Made by a program: the position numbers and the translations under genes
Source: Auriscalpium vulgare
Lineage: Eukaryota; Basidiomycota; Agaricomycetes; Russulales; Auriscalpiaceae
Reading direction: 5' to 3'
NCBI GenBank assembly: GCA_019915015.1
Contig: JAHBBC010000010.1
Span: 1,550,001 to 1,614,000 of the forward strand
DNA length: 64,000 nucleotides
Shown here: piece by piece, positions 1 to 11,731 of the stretch
Numbering within the stretch: position 1 is the first letter of the stretch
Layout of the letters: every line of letters starts with the position of its first letter
Notes under the pieces: generated by a model
Told to the model about the DNA's origin: nothing
Seen by the model: only the letters and a program-made list of their open reading frames with translations
Databases searched by the model: none

Positions 1-10
1 AAAGACATAC

Positions 11-680
11 CTCAGAGAAATTGTTCACGATGTTGCTCTGCATCCGATCCGTGAAGACGACGTACCCCGACACCGCCATCGTCGTACACGCCATCAGCAA
101 GATCGCCGTCGATATATGCGTCACCTTCGCGAACCTGTCCATCGTCGGCGTGCGCAGGCTCCCATAAATCAGCAGCGAATTGTGATGACACACAAACGCA
201 AAGCTGATCACGCTGATGGCCTGGAATACGCCAGGCAGGCCAGGCTCGATGATGGAGAAGCGCTTCGCGGGGTCGCCCTTCAGCAGCGATGAGACGAGCG
301 GGCCTTCAAAGATGACGGACCCGACGATGATGAGCATGCCGCAGAGGGCGAGGCCCGACGCGATGGAGAGCTTATGGATCTCGCGGTAGAGCGAGAGCGG
401 GTAGGAGACGCTGATCGTCGCGATGACAAATCGGCGGTTGGTGAGGAACGGGTATCGTGGAGAGGGTGGGGAGCACAAAGCGAATGACATGCGGGATCGC
501 GTCGCCTGCGTCAGGTCGGGTGTAGCAGGATGTACATACCGATGATGATTCCGAACGCACACATCCCTGCGCACTGAAGTGATCACTGACTATTGAGGCG
601 TCGAGGTAGGGCGGGGACTCACCTCCGAAAGCAAAAGCAAATTGAAACAAAGAGACAGCAGCACGGCAACCCACGGCTTG
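11..680 (-). CDS. AVT-type vacuolar amino acid transporter, incomplete
   Basis: Amino acid/auxin permease family (SLC38-like; fungal Avt5/Avt6 group), which moves amino acids across the vacuolar membrane. Exons at about 623-680, 540-566 and 11-505 join cleanly and give the family signature SLFQFAFAFGGMCAFGIIIG, then a segment ending in LTNRRFVIATISV, then several hydrophobic helices and CHHNSLLIYGSL. The 3' part continues beyond the left edge, with a donor site at position 10. The N-terminal helices expected before the signature (roughly 100 residues or more) were not found in the about 200 bases left before the divergent PCC1 start codon. The gene may be 5'-truncated, or it may have an upstream exon I missed. 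The family is clear; completeness is not. Confidence 0.75.
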
Positions 681-891
681 ACTCCCGGTGAAAAGCCCGG
701 CGGTCCTGTCGCGATCGTGTGGATTTGCAGAGGACCTGTCACCGGAAATCCTGTAGAGAAATAGACAGCATGACCCCGGCGTACCTATAGTGAGGTTCGA
801 CCCTTGAGGATTACGAGTCAGTCAGACAGACGGTCGTAGTACAAATCAATGAAGACGAAGGCGGCCACGTGCGACCTTGCCCCCGACCACC

Positions 892-1287
892 ATGGCCTCC
901 GCCACCCAAGACACCGAATGGCACACCATGTGAGAGACATCGGCCTCTGATCCTCGGAACTGCGTGTGCTCAAACCTGAGCAAGCTCTGTGCGCATCCCA
1001 TTCGCCACCGCCCACCACGCCAGCATCGCGAAGCAGGTCATCGAGGTGGATCGCGAGCTGCAGCCGCAAGCCGTGAAGCGAGTTTTAGAGGTGCAAGATG
1101 ATGTACTAGTGGCGTGAGTTACGTGCCCTGCGGTGATGAAATCTTTCTGATCGTTGTGCGCAGGACGTTCTCGACGCTGACGGTGCGCTTAGCGCGTCTC
1201 ACGCTCAACGCGTTTCTTGAGAACGTGGACTTGGTGGTCCGGACGATCAGCGAGTTCGGCGCAGACTCTGAGCGACGACGAACATAA
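892..1287 (+). CDS. PCC1: KEOPS/EKC complex subunit Pcc1
   Basis: Small subunit of the KEOPS complex, which makes t6A37 on tRNAs and has been linked to telomere upkeep and transcription. Three exons fit exactly: 892-929, 985-1113 and 1164-1287. They give about 96 residues, the usual Pcc1 length. Family motifs are VRIPFATAHHASIAK near the start, then VDRELQPQAVKRV, then LNAFLENVDLVVRTISEFG near the end. Both introns have GTGAG donors. The gene is divergent from, and very close to, the transporter on its left, and convergent with the PA2G4 homologue on its right (about 85 bases between stop codons). Symbol and function follow from the family. Confidence 0.9.
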
Positions 1288-1372
1288 CAACCTCTCGTCA
1301 ACAACACTTGTATTTTATGACACTATCCAAGTACTTCTCGCATCATCGCGTTTCATGTCGTTAGTCCGCCGC

Positions 1373-2915
1373 TCACGCTGCTTCACCCTCGCCATCGGCC
1401 TTCTTCTTGTTCTTCTTTTTCGTCTCCCGCAGCTTCTTCGTCAGCAGCTCCTTCAGCTCCTCATCCTCCAGATCCTTCTCCGTCTTCACAAGCTCCGGCT
1501 TGTACCACACCGGCGGATGTGTCAACAACGACGGGCCACCGGCGAGGAGCGCGATCGTGAAATGGAAGCCGGCGACGAACGTATTCGAAGGAGTGTAGCT
1601 GCAAAGGGGATGGATGTCTTAGCGTCGACCTACGCGGGGTATGTAAAACGATGGACTGACATGACTTCATAAGGCTTGACCAAACCATGCTGGACCGCCT
1701 CCTGCAGCCCGAGACGCCCACGCTTCTCATCCTCCAACACCCGGACATTGAAAGGGAACGGGCCGGCCTTCGTCTGCACCTCGCTGAACACGGCACGCGA
1801 CGTCTTCATCTTCAATTGATACGTAACGGTGTGGTCCCTCTGGTAGATGGTCGTCCGGGACTCCTCTAAACGAGCCTAACGTCCCAGCGTCAACCACCAC
1901 CAACTGCAATAAGCCGCACAAACGCACCTTCCCATCCTCACCCGACGAAATCAGGATATCAATGCCGTAGACCTCGTTCTCTGCAAACGTCACCGTTTCA
2001 AAGTCCCTCTTCTGCTGCTCACTGGGGTTGAGGATGATGCGCTTCTTCCCATCGATGACATTTTGCGTCTGCTGGCAGGACAGCATGCCTGCGCCGCCGC
2101 GATGCTCAGCCGATCGCGCGCCATCGATCAGAAACAGCAGGCAGACGCACCCTCGACGGGCTTGCAGTCCCACGCCGCGGCCACCTTGCTGACCGCGTCC
2201 GAGACCTGCCAGTTTTTGTTGCCGACCTTGACGAGGCGCATCGCCGCCTCTGCGGCCGTCCACGCTGCGCGCAGCACGTCCGCGCGCCGGCCGCTCACGG
2301 GCTCCGCCTCGGACGCCCCGACGACGAGCGTCTCGGCGGTGATCGCGGCGAACCCGTCGATGTGCGCGCCGATGTGGATTTTCACGACATCACCCTTGGC
2401 GAGGGTTTGCGAGGAGAGGGGATCGGAGCTGGAGCGCGCACGCAGGTGATTTCAGCGATCGTGCGGCACGCGATGGAAGAAAGTGTGCGCACGCGAGTGG
2501 GGAGAAGTGGGCGACGCAGTTGTTTACCGATATACTCGTGGGGAACCCCAGTCCTGCGGAATGTCGTCAGTACACACCGCTCGCTGCCCAAGATGCACAA
2601 AAGCGAGAGATCTCACCCTTGGGGACCTTCACACCCTTCGGGGCTTTGTTGTACACGGCGCCGGTGCCCTCCTCGATGAGCTTGTCGCCCTCGATGCACA
2701 GATCGAGCACCTTCGCGCCTTCGACCGACAGCCCGACGAGTTTTTTCACGACGCTGTTCACGATGTCCGCGGCGGTCTGCGGGCGCAGACACGCTCAGAA
2801 AAAAAGGCAGGGCCACACGCGACGGCGCGGAACGCACCTTGTACTTGGTGATGTCTGCCTCCGCGGTGGAGCGAGGCTTCTCTGCGGCTGCGCCAGCTTT
2901 GTCGGTGTCGGCCAT
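1373..2915 (-). CDS. PA2G4/EBP1-like (curved DNA-binding protein 42) homologue
   Basis: Non-catalytic member of the methionine aminopeptidase (M24) fold, related to human PA2G4/EBP1 and fission yeast cdb4. These proteins bind ribosomes and RNA. The start MADTDKAGAAAEKP at 2915 leads to ITKYK, then VNSVVKKLVGLSVEGAKVLD, SVNNCVAHFSPL, LAKGDVVKIHIGAHIDGFA, VYGIDILISSGEDGK and HGLVKPYE. The C-terminus is lysine-rich (KKLRETKKKNKKK), as in EBP1, where such tails contact rRNA. At least five short introns are needed. The stop is the TGA at 1373-1375. Confidence 0.92.
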
Positions 2916-3225
2916 GGGGAGTGTGCAGCACAAGGGCGGGCAGACGAGGATGTGATCTAAGCGAGGTAGTAGGCAGGCGGCACGATCGAGCACTCGAACT
3001 CGCGCGGGAGCGGTTCGACTTGCCGGATCGGGTGCGGAGTCAGTCTGGCTCAGTGTGACAATTGCGATCCGGGTATATACAGTACAGCGTGCGACAGAAA
3101 GCAGGACGAGACGATGCAGTTGCGGTCTATGTACGTGTGCGATGTGCGATGAGAGTAGATAGTATGTATGTACCAAAGCGTTGATAGTGCGGATTGTTCG
3201 GAGACAGCGAGTCGATACCCGTCGA
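2916..3225. other. Intergenic, upstream of PA2G4 homologue
   Basis: No coding frame that I can support. It holds the 5' flank of the PA2G4 homologue and the 3' flank of the methyltransferase-like gene. Confidence 0.5.
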
Positions 3226-5203
3226 CTATGACTTGGGGTTGGGTGAATGCGCTTTCCATGCAACAAAGCCTCTGACACATCGGCACACCTGGCGGCCTGT
3301 GTCCAACAGCGGCGAGGCGACGGACGTGCCCTGCGCCCACAGACTGTCCCGCCAGATGCGCAGGTCCGGCGCTTCGGTGGCGGGCTCAGACCATTGGAGC
3401 GTCGATGAAACAGTTTCCCGCATGTTGACCCGGGAGAGCATGTCGCTAGAGGGGGCCACCAGGTTACGGACATGAAAACGCGCTGAAGTAATACGACGTA
3501 CGACTCCCAGTTGAACCAGGCAACTTCGAACTCGTCTCTGGCGGTGCCTTTCACGGGCTGCTTGGGATCGCGGTCACGGCCAGCAACGGGAGTTATAGTC
3601 GGACCGTTGCCATAGAGCCTGTCGTAGGCCCCCCATATAGCTTCTTTGCAACACCGGATCGCAGCTACTGTCCGGGCAAGGTGCATTGGTGCCCATGCGG
3701 AGATGAAATGCGCAGGGGAGTTACCCGAAAGTACAGAGTTCGCGTCGACCTCCCCCTTGACAGTGGGGCGTCCCAGTTGTCGATACGGTGCAGGGTCGAT
3801 CATCTGACCCGAACGGGTCCTCGACGACCGGGATGACTTCGCATCTTCCTTGCTTGAGCGCGGCGAGCTCCGCGTACTTGCCGTGGAAGACGCAGGCATG
3901 AAGATATCGAGGGCTGGTAGGGCCCGGAAGTCATCGAAGAACATGGACAGGTAGAGCGGGAGGACGGATGTTGGCTGGGGCGAAATTGACCGCATGCTCA
4001 GCATCTCGTGCCAAGCATGCCAAAGTCTCGAGTGGTCGAGTGGGTCTAGAGGGTGCTCGGGGGTGATCGGGTCGAATGTCATGTCGAGACGCGGTGGCGG
4101 CTCGCGCGAAGACATAAATACGTCCTGGCTGCTGCTCTTTTCACCTCCATATGAGGATGAGAGGGTAGTTGATGAGAGAGCAGCTGGGTCAACGCTATTA
4201 TCACGGTGGAGCCGGAGGAATGAGCTACGCCTCTCTTTCGGGAGTGGCGCCAAGAGTGAAGCAGACGACTTGGGTTGCAGCATGAGAGGAGACGGCGGTG
4301 GGCTGTGGAGATCTGATTCACGGACACCAGGGAAAATAAGATCGTCTTCGGTGACCTGGGGAGTTGAGGAGAGCAATCAGCGATCTGAGAAAGCGGATGG
4401 TCGCACACCGAACATACCTCGAGAACACCACCGGGCTTGAGCACTCGATGAATTTCCTATGAAGCCATCAGTAGACATCCTGAGTCAACCTTATTGAGAG
4501 GCGGGACCTTGATGATTATATGCCACTGATATTAAAAAGGTGAGGGTCGCGTAGCTATGTCAGCGAGTCGAACGTACCTCTTTCTCAGCTAAACTCAGCG
4601 AGCAGTAGCTTACGCGAACAAGGTCAAATGTATCGTCAGGATAGTCCAGACCCGAGACACTTTGTGCACCTTCAATATAATGAACCCCACAGAAGACGTC
4701 ACTGACTTACATGTCGCGAGTATGAAATGTAACTCGACCATCAACGTTCTTCGATTTGAAGAGAGATGAGAAGTCGGGACAATCGTAGAGGACGCTGTGA
4801 CCTATGATATTACATTTCTTGAGGGCGATGCTCAGAGAATGATGCATGGTGTGAAGAGAAGCGCCACTCACAGGCCATGCCTGAGCAGCCTCGACGGACC
4901 AAGTACGAAAGCCGCTGCCCAACGCGAGGATTTTAGAAGGCGCATGCTTCGGCTTATACATCGTCAGCCCGTCACAGAGAGACGTCATGAACATATTATT
5001 CCAGTTTGCGCTACCAGGAAGGGTGTGAGCTACTGCGGCGCGAAGGACGACGCGTGAGGGACGTACTAGTCGCCGAGGCAGCTGGAGTACACCATCGGGT
5101 TGTCGAAGGTACGTTTGCTGTTCCTGTCCGGCTCCTGCGCCTCCAGGCCCTCGACGTCGACCTCCCTGGTAGTGACAGCCACCATGGCAGACAGTGCGAG
5201 CAT
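3226..5203 (-). CDS. SAM-dependent methyltransferase-like protein, probably degenerate
   Basis: Class I methyltransferase of a type abundant in Agaricomycetes. Recognisable in order: LPGSANWNNMFMTSLCDG, the motif-I region KILALGSGFRTWSVEAAQAW, RVTFHTRDIVSGLDYPDDTF, DLVRVSYCSLSLAEKE, HRVLKPGGVLE, EDDLIFPGVRESD, then a low-complexity Ser/Pro linker and a C-terminal region ending near WRDSLWAQ. Two things are wrong. Motif I normally reads D-x-G-C-G-x-G, but here it is A-L-G-S-G-F-R. The frame also slips by one base at about 3480-3500, between ESYVVLLQR and VRNLVAPSSDML, with no room for a normal intron. The junction between the first exon (MVYSSCLGD) and LPGSANWNN is also unresolved. It may be a decaying gene or contain sequence errors. 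ATG choices are 5203 and 5185. Confidence 0.65.
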
Positions 5204-5557
5204 GCGCCAGTGGAGAAGGGCGTCGGTTGTGGCCGTCGAGTTCAAAGAGCGCGAAAAGATGGAAACATGGTGAGGGGCGCCGAAAGACGAGCGAAGAGGG
5301 CAAGACCCAGACCGTTGGGCGGTCCGCTAAAGTAGGCGCGAAGGGGCTGCGGGACGGCCGTGTGGTAAATTATGTTTATGTTCTGCATTTTGGTTCCTCG
5401 GCTAGACACAACGCGGGCTTTGCTTCCGGGCCCCGGTCTCGGCGCGTCCTTCCGGTCTCTCCGACGCCCTGGCTCGGTTCTTCCCACAGTGCCCCCTGTC
5501 CGGGGTCCCCGTCCTGCCCCGTCCTCGACAGCGAGCAGCACATCTTCGACATCATCC
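5204..5557. promoter_or_regulatory. Divergent intergenic region (methyltransferase-like / NDUFB8)
   Basis: About 350 bases lie between two divergent start codons and presumably hold both promoters. Open frames crossing it do not resemble any protein I know. I could not identify a TATA box. Confidence 0.4.
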
Positions 5558-6150
5558 ATGGCCGCCCTCCACCGCGTCGCAGGCGTTCGCGCCGCCCTCA
5601 AACCAAGGCCCTGCGTGGCCGCGTCCTTGCACGCCGTCAGGACGTATGCCACGCCCGTTGCCTACGAGAAGAAGGAGCTCGATCCCCAGCTCAACGGCTA
5701 CCCTCAACTCCCCGACATCTCGCGCCAGTATCTGCCCGCAAAGGCGGACTGGTGGGATTGGCAGATGAGGCGGAACTACGGTGACATCGTGCGCAATTTT
5801 CTTGTTCATACACGCGTCCGCTCATTGTATCTGAAACAGATGCATGAGCGGGAGGAGCTGTATTCGATGTGGGGACCCGACGTCCCGCACGTCGCGCCTA
5901 GCATTGCCCTCCGGTACTTCTCCATCGCAGTCGCCGGCTTCGTGTCATTTGGCTTTGTTGCCAAATACGCGCTCATCCCGGACCGCCCATCTGCACCACG
6001 CGACTATCCTTTCGATGGTTTGGTGCGTGAGCTCGGGGGCCTGGAGGAGAACAAGGTGCGCGTATCCGCTACCCTTTCTTGGCGGCACCTCCTGACCGAC
6101 GTGTCCGGCTTCAGGCATACGTAGAAAGTTCCTTTGACGAGGATGAGTGA
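5558..6150 (+). CDS. NADH dehydrogenase (complex I) subunit NDUFB8
   Basis: Accessory subunit of the membrane arm of mitochondrial complex I (ASHI/NDUFB8 family). The first exon is 5558-6055; the second, 6115-6150, ends AYVESSFDEDE and stop, giving 177 residues. The N-terminus MAALHRVAGVRAALKPRP is basic and suits a mitochondrial presequence; mature-type sequence follows RTYATPV. Further along come DPQLNGYPQLPDISRQYLP, WWDWQMRRNYGD and a single hydrophobic segment around RYFSIAVAGFVSFGFVAKYA. DYPFDGLVRELGG matches the conserved C-terminal motif. The short final exon corrects the frame, which otherwise runs into unrelated sequence. Confidence 0.92.
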
Positions 6151-7146
6151 ATAGCAATTTTATTGTTTGCAGTACATCCTTGTCGTCTGCCGCAAACAGC
6201 TCCAACCTCTCTGGCTCCGTTTGCTGCGCCATCATCCGGTCTAGATCACGATGCCGAGCTCATACTGCCGCGGCCGTTCCAGCGATCCTCTGCTCCCATC
6301 TAAGCCCGCTTTGAGGCCCCCTGGAAGCCTATGGACGGTTGCCTCCGCCGCCGAACTACGCCAACTCAAATATTGTTCGGTTTATCACCTGCGTCCTACC
6401 ACCCGCAGCTCCAACGCCACCGTGGACTTATCTCGGCTGCCCACACGTTCTAGCGGCATCCTCGGCCGGATGTACTTACGGGCGACGTGCGTCATGCTCC
6501 CAACCCGCCCATTCTCGACGTCACGTCACATCCCCTCGATACTTTTTTACCCTTTTTCCGTGGCCATCAAGCGGCCATCACTACTCCATCACCTCATGCC
6601 TGCTAGAGTGCCGTAACGCAGGCTCGCCAGCATGTGCTCGGGTCATCGCGTTTGCGCCTCGCTACCAAGTATAGTGATTCGTGATCCCCGTCTCCGTTGT
6701 TAATTGAATCAGAGAGTCGCGACAAGCGACGGCGCAATGTCGGCGGCGAGCCAGGGAACAGTTAGACCTGGAATTCCTCCCTTGTCCTTCCTGCCAGTGC
6801 TGTGTGTACGTCCAGGTACAAACATTTTAAGTATAGCGTATACTAGCGTATAACGGGAGGCCGCGCCCTGGCCGGCTCACGTTCTGGAGTACGGAAGCAA
6901 AGAAGCTACTGGTCTCCGTTGCCGACCTTGCGCGGAAGACAGTCGTTCCGTAAGAAGCTACTGTACATAGAGTCTACATAGACGAGGTTAAATGCTACAA
7001 TGTGTCCGACGTGCGTCGTAAGGACGTGGTATAGGCCACGGAGATCGCTTGCCGCAGCGATAATGATATATGACATTATCATTCGGTATTATGACTGTAG
7101 CGTATGGTACATACAAGACGACCCCCAAAACATCGATGCCGCCCAC
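6151..7146. other. Gene-free interval between NDUFB8 and RAD2
   Basis: About 1 kb between convergent stop codons. Frames of up to about 110 codons occur on the plus strand (6250-6670) but have no recognisable motifs and no splice structure that I trust. The stretch near 6840-6960 is AT-richer. I see no repeat and no RNA gene. Confidence 0.4.
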
Positions 7147-10100
7147 CTACTCCGCACCCACGGAGTCCTCGCGGTCATGGTCAGTAACGGCATCCTTGCC
7201 CTTGTAAGCAGGGCGGGCGCGAGGCCGACGGCGCAGGTTCGTACTCAGCGGCGGCGGCGTCTTGCCCTCGTCTCTGGAATTCAGAACGTCGCCCTCGTAA
7301 GCGTTATCGCTTCCATCGTCCTCGTCGCTGCCCGACGTCGTCGCTGCGCGTTTTCGCTTCCCAGAGGCGGTTTTAGCACCCCTGCCCCGGCCGCGACCTC
7401 GAGCGGTGCCTCTGATTCCTTTCGCCTTACCCCGCGATCCTGCCGACGCGCTTTTTTCCTTCGGCGCAGCCTTGCGTGCGGCTTGACCCTTTCCCTTGCC
7501 CTTGGCCAGAGGCGCAGCCGTGCTGTCGTCGTCGGAAGAGGACGAGGCACTAGCACCAGGGACGGGAGTGTCAGATCCGGACGCCTGCTTCAGCTTCGCT
7601 TGTCCCTTGCGGAAGTCATTGACGACCTGTTGCAGCCGTTTGCTTGCGTACGCCTTCTGCTTCCGAGGCGCATAGGCGCCTTGCCCGGAAGTCACATTAA
7701 GGTACTCGTTGAGATTGCCCTGCTTATTCAGTGCGTTCGCCTACGGATGGCTGTGAACTTTGTCGCCGAGATGCGGAGATTAGAAAGTATAAGCACCTGG
7801 CCACGTTTGTTCATCTTCTGGATGATAGGAAGAAGCAGCTCTTCTACTTTAGATGAACTCCACCCTAGCTCCTGCTGGAATAGACTGCGAAAGTTTTAAT
7901 ACCAGGCAAATGGGCGAGGAAGCCACGCTCACCTCCGCAGGCCGTCAAGGTCTGGGAGCCCCCATTTGAAAGGCTCGTCTGATTCATCGACAGTCGGGTG
8001 ATAGTAGGCATCGCGCTGGCACGAAAATCATTATTCAACTAGCCTCGAGCAAAGAAGTGGGTTGATTTACCACTACGGCTGGTGGCCAGTCGTCGGTCAG
8101 GTACAGGTCCTTGAACTTCCTCTTCTATAATGGATGTTCATATGAAGAATAGCACCGGTGATGAAACTTTACACATACAAAGCGCTGCTTGAATTTGGTG
8201 TTCGTGTCTTCTGGTCTGTCACGCCCTGACTGGACCCTCTGCCACCATGCCTTGAATTTGTGCAGGCCGTCACTGCCAGGAAACTCCTTCAGCAGCTCCA
8301 TGGCCACGACGGGCCCAACACCAGGCAGGCCATCGACGTAGTCGCTACCTAGGAGGTAAGCCAGCTGCACGAGCTTGTCGCGCTCTAAGCCAAGCTCGCG
8401 GCCAAGATCGGCAAGCAGGAAGCATTCGACGGTCTTCGACTGGTTGAACATGTTCTTGAACACGCGCAGCCCGCCGAAGAGGAAGACGTCGGAGTCGTCC
8501 GTGATGATGCCCTCTACGAGGCCTAGTTCCACAAGGGCTGCGCACTGCGCTTCTGCCTCCATGGGCGCAGTGATATAAGGGATGCCAAACAGACGAAGCA
8601 TGACCTGCACAACGTTGAGTTGCGCGAGGAGGTTGTGAGGCATTATTTACGAACCATTATCTGGGAAATCATCTGCTGCGTAATGTCCTCCGAATCACGC
8701 AGGGCGACCTTCTTCTGCTGGTGCAGCGTCTTGATCTCCTCGTCGATCTCGCGGCGCACGGCGTCGAGGTCTTTGCCCTTCACCTGCGACATGAAGCGGG
8801 CGAATTCGCCCTCCTCTGCGAGCGGGTCCATTTCATGTGCGGCGTCCCAGGTTTCCTCGTCGTTTTCTGCAGGACGCGAGCTCGAGCCTTCTTTTGGGTC
8901 GGCAGTTTGCAAGAAGTCCGCTACTGGAGAGGGAGAGCGGGACCAGTCGCTGAAGGGCTCCTCGTCGAGTGACGGACCAGGCACAACAGACCGCGCAGAA
9001 GGTGTTAGCAAAGCGGGATTGTTGACAGCAGGTGATAAAACATCATTGACAGAATTCAAAGATGGAGGTAAAGGAGAAGATATAGGGGTGTCTGCAACGA
9101 GCGGCTCAGGTGACGGAGAGACAACCGCACTGACTTCTATGGGCAAGGACGATGATGTCAAACTCCGTTCTCCGACAGAGGCCACTTGCGTAGAGACCAG
9201 GCCATATAGGCCATCTTCTTCCTCTGAGTCACTTGAGTTTAATGGAGCATTAGCGGATGGCGATGGGCTTTCCTTGGCTGGACTCGGTGGGCGGACGACT
9301 GTCGAAGCGGCTTTGGGAGTCGTCGGGTTAGCAGGTGGCACCGGTGCAGCTATCTGCACCTCCTCCATATCCTCATCGGAATCTGAGTCCAAGATAGGTT
9401 CGGGAGCAGAATGCACAGGTTCAGAGGGCAACAGGATCGCCGGTCCCAGAGAAGAGATTTCGGGAGACGAAGGCGCAGCCTTTGGAAGCCCGGCGATGGG
9501 TGTCGTTGGACTTCTCTGAGGAGCCTTCCGTGATGAGGCTTGTTGTCCGGAAGGTGAACCGATAAGATGAGGAGAGGGCGGCTTTCCGGACGCAGTAAGG
9601 GGAGTGGTCGGACTCTTCTGAGACTTTGGGAGTAGCGTAGGTTGCCCAAACGCATGCTCGAACGACACCGACTTGCGAGGGGAATATTGGTGAGAGGAGA
9701 ACGCCTTCGGCGCTGGACCTGCGTTTGCAATGGCCAGAGCGGTCTCCAAACGTCCGGGGACATACAACTCTTCAACATCTGAAGACGCTGGCGTTTGTTC
9801 CACAACTTCCATACTGTCTGCAGTGGACGTGGCCTCGGTCGACGGCTGCTCCGCATGCGCTGCGCGAGACGCCTCCACGGCGCGCCGTAGCATCGCTTCC
9901 TCCTCGACGTCTATAGAGTCCTGCAGCGCCGCAGCCAATTCAAAGTCGTCGTCCTCTGCTCCTGGGGCTATTGACAACTCGTCGTCATCTGGTTCGAACA
10001 ACGGCCGAGGCGGCGGCGGCTTCGGCTTCTTCTTGGGAGGTTTGGTGGACATGCGCGTCAAGTTCTTCGACGTCTGACGCTTGCCAATCCCAGCCAGAGC

Positions 10101-11491
10101 CATTTCGCGCTGGTACTCTTGCAGATCCGCATCCGCGACGAGAGGCCGAGGGCTGCACAGTACGGTAAGCAAGCAACCTCCAAGACCGCACGAAACAAGG
10201 CTCACATATGCACCTCTTCCATTTCCATGTCTTCGTCGTCGTCCTCATCCTTCGTCTCGGACGCGTCCTGGTCGATCTGAATCGGATTCGACTTGGTACC
10301 GTGATCACGGATGCCCAGCACCCACCCGCCATCTGCACCCGTGTTCTTCATGAGGACGTACTCGCGATTCCTCTCGCTCGCAATGCGCACGGGGATGGCG
10401 ATGTGCGCCTGACCAATCGTGTCCGTCGTCACGAGCAGCTGCTGCGTCAGCGAATTGCGTTGCTGCAGGTTCTTGATCTGCTCCTTCGAGAAGTCGAGCG
10501 GCGTGCGCGAGTTGCGCAGCATGTTCTGCAGCCGCTGGTACGACGTCTGGCGCGACTTCAGGCGCAGGTCGCCGACGATCTCGTACTGCACCTCGGTGGG
10601 GAGTTCGCGGAATGCTGGAGATGAGACGTCGAAGTCTTCCGGGCGCATATCCTCGATGAACGAGCGGAGCTCCTCTTCGGTCGCAAGACGAGGATCGGCC
10701 GCCGACTTGGCCGCTTTTGCCACCCTCTCTTCCAGGTCGACATCTGGGAGTCGGTAAGGATCATGGTCGTGCCAGCGGTTCTTAGAAGCGGAGAAGGGAG
10801 AAGGTCCGGGGTCTTGAGCCTTTTCCTTTTCCTTGCCTTTGGACACAGGAGTTTTGGGAGTGTTGGGTACATTGGGGTCCAAGTCTTCAAGGTAGACAGT
10901 ATTCTCGTCAATGATGACAGACGCCTTCTCCTTCCCTTGAGAGCTCACAGACCTGTCGAACGTCAGGCAATGTGTATGCGCGCGAGCGAACGAGACGCAC
11001 TTCTGGGCCACCAGAGTGTGATTCAGAGCCTCCCGGCGCAACTGTGCTGCGAGGAGCTTCTCAGCGACCTTGGCGTGACTCGCCGCTGCGCCGCTCTTCT
11101 TCTTCTTGCGCTCAGTCTGCCCGCCCAAATTGCATCGAAAACAGACATCAGGAATGCAAGAGCTCGTGTACATACGATGGTATTGCGCTTCAGTGCGGGA
11201 GCACCGCCGTCAAATACAAACACGGGCTTGATACCGTAGAACAAGAGCTTGCATATTCGTCGCAAGAAGCCCAGAACGTGCGCATTTACGAGTGCGCGGC
11301 CCTCCTTGTCGCGCATGGTGGCTTGGAATTGGTATATCCAGATACTGGAGTCAATGGCCATGGCCTTTCCTTCCATAGTCTCAAGCCTGACAACTCAGGG
11401 TAAGTGGCAGTCGAGACGCTGGGAACAGAGACACGCACAAGACCGGCCTGCCGACCGGGGTCAAGAGATCCCAGAGCGACTTCACACCCAT
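7147..11491 (-). CDS. RAD2: DNA repair endonuclease Rad2/XPG
   Basis: Structure-specific nuclease that makes the 3' cut in nucleotide excision repair with TFIIH. The short first exon (start 11491, MGVKSLWDLLTPVGRPVL) joins an exon carrying MAIDSSIWIYQF and PVFVFDGGAPALKR, the XPG N domain. A long acidic, Ser/Pro-rich spacer follows, as is usual for RAD2. It contains two ubiquitin-interacting-motif-like helices (DFELAAALQDS and EEAMLRRAVEASRAA). The I domain has APMEAEAQCAAL, TDDSDVFLFGG and LLGSDYVDGLPGVGP, giving the conserved acidic residues and the helix-hairpin-helix. After the nuclease core comes SGQGAYAPRKQKAYASKRL, and the tail is basic with RGRGRGRG runs, suggesting nuclear localisation. 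All catalytic-region motifs appear intact. The gene is divergent from PAM17. Confidence 0.95.
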
Positions 11492-11731
11492 GGCCTTGCC
11501 TCAGGATATACGCAGAGAAGATTGAGAGGGCGTTACACATCTGCGAAACGCATGAGGGTGTCTGCGTCGGCGAGATGCACGTTGTGGTCAAGCTCAGCGC
11601 CGTCATGTATTGTCCGTAAGTCTATAAGAGCCCTGAGTCAGGACGCGTTTCCGTCAAGCCACGTGAGCTCGGGAACGCGCCCAGCGAGTGCCAACTTCCA
11701 AGCAACATCTTTCGACTGCCCATCTTCGCCC
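11492..11731. promoter_or_regulatory. Shared RAD2/PAM17 divergent promoter region
   Basis: 240 bases between the RAD2 and PAM17 start codons, which point away from each other. No clear core-promoter element was recognised. Confidence 0.4.
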
